From the NCBI GenBank assembly GCA_947168515.1, contig CAMVMF010000035.1:1-35873 (forward strand): a stretch of 35,873 nt of DNA, read 5' to 3'. A program made the translations under genes and the position numbers. The notes under the pieces were generated by a model, which was not told the DNA's origin, did no database searches, and saw only the letters and a list, made by a program, of their open reading frames with translations. This DNA is from an uncultured Bacteroidales bacterium. Lineage in GTDB: Bacteria > Bacteroidota > Bacteroidia > Bacteroidales > P3. Below are positions 1 to 6,899 of this stretch, piece by piece. How positions within the stretch are numbered: the first letter of the stretch is position 1; each line of letters starts with the position of its first letter.

Positions 1-16
1 CATCTTTTTTATTTTG

Positions 17-49
17 CAAAGATAATCATATTTTTTCGATGCAAATATA
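17..49 (-). promoter_or_regulatory. Minus-strand promoter of a gene leaving the left edge
   Basis: Read on the minus strand, positions 24-17 spell TATCTTTG, a match to the Bacteroidota -7 element TAnnTTTG. An upstream TATATTTG (49-42) can supply the TTTG of the -33 box at a 17-base spacing. An A-rich stretch then leads to ATG at 3-1. A gene very likely starts at the edge and runs out of the window; none of its body is visible, so its product is unknown. Confidence 0.6.
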
Positions 50-150
50 CGAGAGGCTTAATCTCAATAACCCCATACAAGAAAATCTCCGATTTTCGCA
101 GTGTGGGGATTGGAATCAACCCCATAAGTGCGTCTCGGAGAGACGCGATT
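50..150 (-). repeat. Three-hairpin element, copy A
   Basis: Read on the minus strand this is the first of three related spacer elements. Hairpin 1 is GCGTCTC-TCC-GAGACGC (146-130). A spacer of about 20 bases follows, then CCCCACACTG pairing back to GGGG around an inner stem with arms at 97-91 and 87-81, then TTATTGAGA and a degraded third hairpin. The order and motifs match copies B (15721-15830) and C (31141-31307). It lies just upstream of the promoter of the gene leaving the left edge. Confidence 0.7.
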
Positions 151-632
151 TCATATTTCGGACGATAGCGGATAATCATTAAAAACAATCCGACGAAATA
201 GCGTTAGAATCTTCGCTCTGCCGATGAAAAATGCATTGTATTTTATGAAATTTGTATTATTCTTGTATTATGAATGATAAATAAAGGATAATTAAAATAA
301 AATCTAAAAGCGACGAGTACAAAAGTTAAAATAGCGGCGTAGATGCGCTCATCCAGAAACAGAAAAATGAAGGCTGGCAAATGATGAAAAGGGCTGGAGA
401 CCGACCCTCTTGACACGAGGCAAAGAGGTGTTGTTGTAGGCAGACACATGACTTCAGTGGGAAAAGGCTTTTGCAAGCCGCAAAGTGGTACAACATTGCA
501 CAAGCGGGGAATAATACTGCGTGGCAGAAGGGGGAAGGGCAGTGGTAAAGCGGTTGAAAATGAGCAGCCATGGGCCGATGATGGAATGGATATAAACTTT
601 TTGCTGTTCAAAAGAAGTGGTGCGGGGCGACT
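151..632. other. Gene-free stretch, no supported feature
   Basis: About 480 bases with no reading frame I can support. Short open frames exist on both strands (for example 448-669 plus and 454-687 minus), but they are low in complexity, overlap the real radical SAM gene and match no family I know. It may be decayed coding DNA; no RNA fold or repeat stands out. Confidence 0.4.
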
Positions 633-660
633 TTTGACTGGTGGAAAAAGTGTAATTTTG
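633..660 (+). promoter_or_regulatory. Bacteroidota-type promoter of the radical SAM gene
   Basis: TTTG at 633-636 is followed after 16 bases by TAATTTTG at 653-660, a full match to the -7 consensus TAnnTTTG. The ATG of the next gene lies at 666, only five bases after the -7 box. Transcription would therefore start at or within a few bases of the start codon, implying a leaderless or nearly leaderless mRNA. Confidence 0.6.
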
Positions 661-665
661 CAAAG

Positions 666-1565
666 ATGAATTGTGTACTTTGTCCAAGGGCCTGTAAGGT
701 CGACCGCGCTGTAAATATCGGATTCTGTGGAGCTTCTGCGGAACCCGAGGTGGCCACTATATGTGTTCACCAAGGCGAAGAGCCGCCCCTTTGTGGCAAA
801 AAAGGCATCTGCAACGTCTTTTTTGCCCATTGCAACCTCAAGTGCATCTACTGCCAGAACCATGACATCAGCTCGCTTTCTGCCCAGTCGACAGGACTCA
901 TCCGCTATCGTGGCGTGGAGGCCATCGTGGAGGGGATAGCGCAGACCCTGACGCACACCGAGAACATCGTCGGATTTGTCACCCCCACCCACTACGCCAA
1001 CCATATACCCGCCATCGTGGAAGGCCTGCATGCGCGTGGGCTCTTCCCCACAACGGTATACAACACAGGTGGATACGACACCGTCGAAACCCTTCGGATG
1101 CTGGCACCTTACATCGACATCTACCTGCCCGACTTCAAGTACATGGACCCCGACTTAGCCCTGCGCTACTCCCACGCCAAGGACTACCCCGCCGTTGCCC
1201 TCAAGGGGTTGAAAGAGATGTATGACCAGAAAGGGTCGTCGCTTCCCACGGACGACGACGGCCTGGCCTACCGAGGCATCATCGTCAGACACTTAGTACT
1301 ACCCGGCCAAATTGGCAACTCGCTTGCCGTGTTGGACGAAATTGCCGACCTCTCCCCCAACCTCCATGTAGCCTTGATGGCGCAATACTACCCCCCCCTC
1401 GAAGGACTCCCCGACCAGCTAAACCGCACACTCACAGAAGATGAATATGACCAAGTGACCGAACACTTCTACGCCTTAGGCCTCCACCGCGGCTGGGTGC
1501 AGGAGCTGTCGGCACAATCCAACTACCGTCCCGATTTCACCAAACAACAGGCCTTTGGCCTATAA
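666..1565 (+). CDS. Radical SAM protein, PflA-like activating enzyme family (COG1313 type)
   Basis: A 299-residue cytoplasmic iron-sulfur enzyme. The radical SAM cluster motif CxxxCxxC is Cys56-Cys60-Cys63 (CNLKCIYCQN). A second cysteine group at the N terminus (Cys3, Cys6, Cys10, Cys21; CVLCPRACKV) is typical of the PflX/COG1313 branch and argues that this ATG is the true start. Relatives are annotated as pyruvate formate-lyase activating-like enzymes that would install a glycyl radical using S-adenosylmethionine, but the substrate of this branch is generally unproven, and no glycyl radical enzyme lies in the window. The C terminus ends in an FTKQQAFGL tail. The gene is followed after 26 bases by a small unrelated gene, possibly cotranscribed. 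The family call is firm and the substrate unknown. Confidence 0.88.
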   Translation: MNCVLCPRACKVDRAVNIGFCGASAEPEVATICVHQGEEPPLCGKKGICNVFFAHCNLKCIYCQNHDISSLSAQSTGLIRYRGVEAIVEGIAQTLTHTENIVGFVTPTHYANHIPAIVEGLHARGLFPTTVYNTGGYDTVETLRMLAPYIDIYLPDFKYMDPDLALRYSHAKDYPAVALKGLKEMYDQKGSSLPTDDDGLAYRGIIVRHLVLPGQIGNSLAVLDEIADLSPNLHVALMAQYYPPLEGLPDQLNRTLTEDEYDQVTEHFYALGLHRGWVQELSAQSNYRPDFTKQQAFGL

Positions 1566-1591
1566 CTCATTCACCCACAAACACCGCCGAT

Positions 1592-2188
1592 ATGCCACGC
1601 AAGAAACCCTCACAGTTCCTCCCGGATGCCACCTTCAGCTTCGAAGACACGGCGGTGTTGATGTTTCGCACCAGCTATCTGAACTACCAATTCGTCATGG
1701 GGCTGAACAAGACCTATCAGCTTCAGCTGTCGCGTGTTGACGACCTAGACCTCAACGATATACCCTACCCATGTTTTAGTTACAACGACGAGTACGGGCA
1801 CTTGGCCTACGTGGTGATTGAGCGATCGGCCTCATATCCGGGCGACCGCATCTTCGAATACTACGACAAGATGCTTTTGGTGAGGGGATTTCGGTCATGG
1901 GAAATACAGAACCACATATTCCTCGACATAAACGAAGGGAAGGTGGAGCCGCCTTCTTCAGAGTTGCTGGAACATCGCCGCTGGGTGCTGGCGAACAGCT
2001 TCAAAAAGGACATTTTTGGCGTGGACACCTTTGGCTTCAGCCGCCGCAGGGGCACCAACACCTCGCTCCACACCGGCCCTGCCGAAAACATGCCCAAACC
2101 CACGGCCACCTACCTCAACCGACTGCACAAGTACCTGGAAACCACTTTCGACACCCTGCAGTGGCACCTGTGCGAAGACATGGCATAG
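1592..2188 (+). CDS. Hypothetical protein, IPExxxVDY-family-like
   Basis: A 198-residue soluble protein without signal peptide or membrane segment. Residues about 30-105 (NYQFVMGLNK, a run of alternating acidic and hydrophobic residues, FSYNDEYGHLAYVV, then a conserved-looking FEYYDKMLLVRG) resemble the layout of the small Bacteroidota IPExxxVDY family, whose function is not known. The C-terminal 90 residues look unlike that family and contain a basic stretch (FSRRRGTN). This is recognition by pattern only. The last codons and the TAG stop lie inside a 37-38 base sequence repeated 67 bases downstream (2245-2281), so the present 3' end may derive from a small duplication. Confidence 0.55.
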   Translation: MPRKKPSQFLPDATFSFEDTAVLMFRTSYLNYQFVMGLNKTYQLQLSRVDDLDLNDIPYPCFSYNDEYGHLAYVVIERSASYPGDRIFEYYDKMLLVRGFRSWEIQNHIFLDINEGKVEPPSSELLEHRRWVLANSFKKDIFGVDTFGFSRRRGTNTSLHTGPAENMPKPTATYLNRLHKYLETTFDTLQWHLCEDMA

Positions 2189-2281
2189 GGGATGCTCAAA
2201 AAGGCTTCTTCAATGTTATCAAAGACACAAATTGTTCTACCGTCACATGGCATAGGGATGCTCAAAAAGGTTTCTTCAATG
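2178..2281 (+). repeat. Direct repeat spanning the stop codon of the upstream gene
   Basis: Positions 2178-2215 (38 bases) recur at 2245-2281 (37 bases). They differ by one G in a GGGG run and one C-to-T change. The first copy holds the last codons and TAG stop of the 198-residue gene; the second lies wholly in the spacer. The remaining spacer to 2567 contains no gene I can support. Confidence 0.85.
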
Positions 2282-2567
2282 GGTCATAGATAACGCGCTG
2301 GGTTTCTATAGGCGACGTCCGCATCCATACCTAGGAAAGCCCTTTCATTTTTTTAGCGGTTGCGAGAAGAAAAATAAATCAAAAAGCCAACTGCTGTATC
2401 CGCCACATTGTAGACACTTTTTACTACATGGGAAACAACATTCTACACATATATGTTTGTAAGGTATTAAGCATTCCCCACCCTGTTGATGAGCCAAAAA
2501 AGAAGTCGCCTAAAATGAAACGAGGGCAAAACTTTATAAATATTCTTAATATAAAAGTTTTTTTTTG

Positions 2568-2575
2568 TATCTTTG
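2568..2575 (+). promoter_or_regulatory. -7 element TATCTTTG of the HD phosphohydrolase operon
   Basis: TATCTTTG matches TAnnTTTG, and 24 A-rich bases separate it from ATG 2600. This decides the start: the in-frame TTG at 2573 lies inside the promoter, so translation most likely begins at 2600. No clear TTTG -33 box is visible. It is the likely promoter for the whole run to 15716. Confidence 0.6.
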
Positions 2576-2599
2576 CATTTTAAAAATATAAGAATAAAA

Positions 2600-4591
2600 A
2601 TGCTAATTAAGAATATAATACCCAACACTATCAAGCGGCTGCCCATCCTCACCAAACTCATACTGATGCTGGTAGCGGCAGCACTGATACCCTTGATGTT
2701 TCCCAACAACGGCCATGGCATCCACTACGACTATGCCGTCGGCGGGATTTGGCGTTCGGGCGACCTAGTGGCCCCTTACGACTTTGCCATCCAAAAGTCG
2801 CAAAACGAGATAGACCGGGAAATAGCCGAAGCCAAAAGCAAAATCATTCTTTACTACCACTACGACAACCAAGCCCATGCCAAGGCCGTGGAGAGACTAT
2901 CGGGTGTGGCCCGCCGCCACCCTGCCAGCAGCATGCATCAAATGCGCAAAACCATCGACAGCATCTATATGGTGGGCTACTTGCAAATGCCGGACAGCAT
3001 GCCCGACTTCGGAAGCCACCGTCTGATTCTTTTGGACGGCAACATAGGCTCTGAACTGAGCGCATCACAGTATATCACACCTCTCGACATCCAGGACACC
3101 CTGTTGCGCGACAGCATCTTGGTGCCCGATATTGCCTACGATGCCAACCGCACACAGCTGGAACTGGACTCGCGGCTGTCGCAGCTAGGCACCACCTCGC
3201 AGATGGTCAAACAGGGCGAGCTGATAATCTCCGAAGGACAACGTGTGTCCTTGGAGCAGGCGCAGGTCATCAGCTCCTTGGAGCGTGAGAACGACAAGCA
3301 CTTCCAAGCCAACTACCATCCCACGGGACGCTATCTAGGGCTCTTCGGGCTGTGCATCATCTCCTTTGTCGCCCTCTTCTTCTTCCTCCAAAACACGCGC
3401 CATCCCTTGTTGGAAGACGACCGTAAGGTGCTCTTCGTGCTGGTGATCATCCTGCTGATGTCGGCAGTGACGGCAGCCGTCGTCCACACCAATCCCGAGT
3501 GGGTGCTGGTGGTGCCGCTGTGCATCGTGCCCGTGATGATGCGGGTCTTTTTCGATATGCGCGTCGCCCTCTACGTGCAGATCACCACCATCATCATACT
3601 AGCCAACGTGGTGCCCAACTCCTACGAATTCATCTTCTACCAGCTCATTGCGGGCATGATGTCCATCGTGGCGGTGCGCAACCTCGAGAGCCGCAGCAAG
3701 TTCTTCTTGGTGAGCATAGCCATCTTTGCCACCTACTCACTCATCTACACCTTCGGAGTCCTCAGCCAAGAGAGCACCCTCTCCGGCATCACACTCGACC
3801 GCTATCTCGTGTTCTTCCTCAACGCCTTGCTGACCCTGCTGGCCTACCCGCTCATCTATCTCTTCGAAAAGATCTTCGGCCTCACCACCAACCTGACCCT
3901 CTTGGAGCTATCCTCCACGGACACCCCTGCCCTGCGCGAGCTCTCCCGCAATGCCCCAGGCACATTCCAGCACTCCGTACAGGTGTCCAACATCAGCGAA
4001 GACCTCATCAACGAGATAGGCGGCAATGCCATCCTTGCCAAGGTGGGAGCCCTCTACCACGACATCGGCAAGATACGTGCCCCGCTCTTTTTCACAGAGA
4101 ACCAGAACAGCGGCTTCAATCCGCATGACGAGTTGGACTACCGCGAGAGTGCCTCCATCATCATCCGGCATGTGACCGACGGTCTGGACCTGGCCAAGAA
4201 ATACCACCTGCCCAACGAAGTGCAGCAATTCATCCGCACCCACCACGGCACCACCTTCACAGGCTACTTCTATGCCAAATACAAAGAGGCCCATCCGGGC
4301 GAAACCATCGACAAGGGCGACTTCCGCTACAACGGGCCCACTCCATTCTCGCGAGAGACCGCCGTGGTGATGATCGTTGACAGCGTAGAGGCCGCCTGCC
4401 GCAGCATGAAAGAACACGACAAAGACTCCATAGACAAGAAGGTAGACCAAATCATCGACGACAAGATTTCGGGCAACCAATTCCGCAACTGCAACCTCAC
4501 CTTCGGCGACATCGACCGCATACGCAAGATACTGAAGACAAAGATGATGAGCATCTACCACGCCCGCATAGCCTATCCCGTGACCAAATAG
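2600..4591 (+). CDS. PgpH-type 7TM-HDED membrane HD phosphohydrolase
   Basis: A 663-residue inner-membrane protein. After one N-terminal membrane segment comes an extracytoplasmic region of about 200 residues (7TMR-HDED type), then about seven membrane helices between residues 250 and 420, then a cytoplasmic HD domain. Metal-binding residues are visible: His458 in FQHSVQ, His487-Asp488 in YHDIGK, and His548-His549 in THHGTT. Characterised relatives such as Listeria PgpH hydrolyse cyclic di-AMP, so a c-di-AMP phosphodiesterase is the best guess; the substrate here is inferred. Length fits the family. The gene leads a run of same-strand genes, with only 19 bases to the next, so it may be cotranscribed with surface-protein genes. 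Confidence 0.88.
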   Translation: MLIKNIIPNTIKRLPILTKLILMLVAAALIPLMFPNNGHGIHYDYAVGGIWRSGDLVAPYDFAIQKSQNEIDREIAEAKSKIILYYHYDNQAHAKAVERLSGVARRHPASSMHQMRKTIDSIYMVGYLQMPDSMPDFGSHRLILLDGNIGSELSASQYITPLDIQDTLLRDSILVPDIAYDANRTQLELDSRLSQLGTTSQMVKQGELIISEGQRVSLEQAQVISSLERENDKHFQANYHPTGRYLGLFGLCIISFVALFFFLQNTRHPLLEDDRKVLFVLVIILLMSAVTAAVVHTNPEWVLVVPLCIVPVMMRVFFDMRVALYVQITTIIILANVVPNSYEFIFYQLIAGMMSIVAVRNLESRSKFFLVSIAIFATYSLIYTFGVLSQESTLSGITLDRYLVFFLNALLTLLAYPLIYLFEKIFGLTTNLTLLELSSTDTPALRELSRNAPGTFQHSVQVSNISEDLINEIGGNAILAKVGALYHDIGKIRAPLFFTENQNSGFNPHDELDYRESASIIIRHVTDGLDLAKKYHLPNEVQQFIRTHHGTTFTGYFYAKYKEAHPGETIDKGDFRYNGPTPFSRETAVVMIVDSVEAACRSMKEHDKDSIDKKVDQIIDDKISGNQFRNCNLTFGDIDRIRKILKTKMMSIYHARIAYPVTK

Positions 4592-4610
4592 TTATCAAAA
4601 GAAAACAAAT

Positions 4611-6878
4611 ATGGAAAACTCAACGAACAGATACACCCACTTGCCGGGGACGCCTTCAAGACGGAGAAAGGTGCCTCTGCTATGGCTGTGCCTACTGTTG
4701 GCGACCTCATCGGTCAGCAGGGCACAGATCTTCACCACGTCAGGGACCGATTTCTGGGTGGCAATGATGCCCTGTTGGCTAGACAATGATGTGGACAGCT
4801 ATTACCTCTCAGCCTCCGGTCCGCGCAGCTGCTCGATAACAATAGAGAACCCCAATACCGGCTGGTCGCACACGATGACCATAGCAGCGGGGGGCATCAC
4901 CACCTATCAGCTACCCAACGTGCAATGCTGGCAGGCGGGGTCATGCATCATCAGCAACACCGGCCTCCACGTTACCGCCACCGACACTCTCCAGCTATGG
5001 GTATACAGCTTTAGCGAAACGGCTTCGGGCTGCGATGCCACTCACATCCTGCCCCTGCCGGCCCTCGGTCCGCGCTATATAGTCCAGACCACCCCTGTCG
5101 ACAACAGCCACTCTGTAGAGTCTCGAGCACAATTCAGCGTCCTGGCCACCGAGGACAACACCACCGTCGACATCGTGCTCACCAACAGTACCTCCACAGG
5201 TATTGCTGCCGGCACCACTATCACACAGACGCTACAGGCCGGCCAAATCTACCAAGTGCAGGGACCATTGCAGAGCGGCGACTTCAGCGGCACCCTCGTC
5301 ACGGCACGAGACTGCAAGCCCATAGCCGTCTTTTCCGGGGCCTCCGCCACCAACATGCCCAGCAGCAACCCCACCTCGGCAGACTTTACCTACCAACAGA
5401 ACCTGCCCACAGGAGCCTTTGGTAGCGAGTGGATACTCACCCCCACAGCCTGGCACGACAACTCCGACTACGTGCGCATCACCGCGGGAGCCGACAGCTG
5501 CCTAATCACCTGCAACGGCGAGACGCTGGCAACCATCCATCATGGCCAGACATACCAATTTCGTCTTTCCACCACCTTCTACATCACCACCTCGAAACCG
5601 GCAGCCCTGTATCAATATCTAGACAGCCGCCGTAATGCAAACACCGGTGGCGACTGGGGCGACGTAGCCATGTTTGCCCCCAATTCTTTAGGCCAGCGGA
5701 CCAAATCGTGCACCTTTCCATGCTACTATGTTAGAAACCGACCTAGGTTCGAGAGCAAATACTACGTCAATATTATTGTGCCCACCAGCGAAACCGCCTT
5801 GCTGAGACTGGACGGCAACCCCTTGTCCGGCTTCACCAATTTTGCCAGCACTGGCTACAGCTATGTGCGACAAAGCATTACCGAAGCCGCTCACACCCTC
5901 ACCACCACCGGCTCCGGTTTCATGGCCTTCACCTATGGGCTGGGCGAGAACTGGGAGGCCTACGCCATGTCGCTGGGAGGCACCGACCCCCTTTACAAAG
6001 AGCTACGCACCGACACCGTTGTCATTGACACAGGCTCCTGCAAGGAGAGCCTCCGTTGGCGGGATACCACCTTTGCCGTGCCATCGAACGACACTCTTGA
6101 TAGGTGTGACACTCTTTTTATCTTCAACATCGAACGTTACCCCTCTTATGCCGACACCATCGACTCGGCATCATGCCTAAGCCCAGTCCTTTGGGACAAC
6201 GATTCCTATTCCGCCCCCGGCACATACGATATCCGATACCGCTCCGTCCTAGGATGCGACAGCACCCTGCATTTGGTGCTAAGCCTACTGGCAGGCAACG
6301 ACACCACCTTCCATTCTGGCTCCTGCACCGACCAACTCCAGCTATGGGACAGCACCTTTGCCGTGCCGGGCCAATACAACGTATACCTCACCGATGCCGA
6401 AGGCTGCGACAGCCTGGTGCACCTAACGCTGGACAAATACCCCGGCTACGAAACCTACGACACCGTCTACCTAGAAGAAGGAGAAACCCATACTTCACCA
6501 GACGGACAAACCTACAGTATCGGAGGCCGTTATGACATCACCCTCCAAACCATCCACGGCTGCGACAGCCTAGTGCATGTGACCATCATCAGCTCGGGCT
6601 GTAATCCCAAGATATGGATACCCAATGTCTTCACCCCCTCTCTGGAAGGCAACAATCTGTTTAGAGTGGTCAGCGACAATGTCACCGAGATGACAGTAAG
6701 CATCTACCGCCGCCAGGGCGACTGGATATGCTCTTTCGACGGCCTTACCGAAGGATGGGACGGCACCAAAGAGGGCCGTCGCTGCCCAGAAGGCACCTAT
6801 GTCTACTTCATCAGATACAAAACACATTGCCTCTCCCGCCCCAAGTCCATCACCGGAACCGTTACTGTCATCTATTAA
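4611..6878 (+). CDS. T9SS type B secreted surface protein with IgGFc-binding-like domain (paralog 1)
   Basis: 755 residues. A long N-region with RRRK precedes a hydrophobic signal segment ending near SRAQ (about residue 39). The mature protein begins TTSGTDFWVA and holds an IgGFc-binding-like region (compare PF17517) to about residue 460, with landmarks QFSVLATEDNTTVDIVLT and KPIAVFSGAS. Residues 467-660 carry three 49-50 residue repeats, each with a Cys, a Trp, a PG turn and a GCDS motif, plus a fourth lacking the Trp-Cys half. Residues 664-755 (IWIPNVFTP to TGTVTVIY) form a T9SS type B (gliding-associated C-terminal) sorting domain. It is probably exported and attached or released at the surface. 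It is the shortest of three tandem paralogs. A binding partner is not predictable, and IgG binding should not be assumed from the domain name. Confidence 0.85.
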   Translation: MENSTNRYTHLPGTPSRRRKVPLLWLCLLLATSSVSRAQIFTTSGTDFWVAMMPCWLDNDVDSYYLSASGPRSCSITIENPNTGWSHTMTIAAGGITTYQLPNVQCWQAGSCIISNTGLHVTATDTLQLWVYSFSETASGCDATHILPLPALGPRYIVQTTPVDNSHSVESRAQFSVLATEDNTTVDIVLTNSTSTGIAAGTTITQTLQAGQIYQVQGPLQSGDFSGTLVTARDCKPIAVFSGASATNMPSSNPTSADFTYQQNLPTGAFGSEWILTPTAWHDNSDYVRITAGADSCLITCNGETLATIHHGQTYQFRLSTTFYITTSKPAALYQYLDSRRNANTGGDWGDVAMFAPNSLGQRTKSCTFPCYYVRNRPRFESKYYVNIIVPTSETALLRLDGNPLSGFTNFASTGYSYVRQSITEAAHTLTTTGSGFMAFTYGLGENWEAYAMSLGGTDPLYKELRTDTVVIDTGSCKESLRWRDTTFAVPSNDTLDRCDTLFIFNIERYPSYADTIDSASCLSPVLWDNDSYSAPGTYDIRYRSVLGCDSTLHLVLSLLAGNDTTFHSGSCTDQLQLWDSTFAVPGQYNVYLTDAEGCDSLVHLTLDKYPGYETYDTVYLEEGETHTSPDGQTYSIGGRYDITLQTIHGCDSLVHVTIISSGCNPKIWIPNVFTPSLEGNNLFRVVSDNVTEMTVSIYRRQGDWICSFDGLTEGWDGTKEGRRCPEGTYVYFIRYKTHCLSRPKSITGTVTVIY
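6011..6590 (+). repeat. Coding tandem repeats of paralog 1 (3 plus 1 degenerate)
   Basis: In-frame units of about 150 bases encode the Cys-Trp-PG-GCDS repeat. The three complete units are well diverged. The last lacks the first cysteine and tryptophan and leads into the sorting domain, as in both sister genes. Confidence 0.75.
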
Positions 6879-6899
6879 GCAAACCAACAAATACAAAAT

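Noticed and set aside
448..669. Plus-strand 73-codon frame before the radical SAM gene
   Set aside because: Basic, low-complexity translation that runs through the promoter of the next gene; no start signal and no family resemblance.
243..1031. Minus-strand open frame of 262 codons
   Set aside because: It overlaps the radical SAM gene, which has a clear family match and cysteine motifs; the minus-strand translation has no recognisable domain.
2600..4591. Anti-phage nucleotide-signalling system
   Set aside because: The HD enzyme fits the housekeeping PgpH type, and no cyclase, effector or other defence gene lies nearby.
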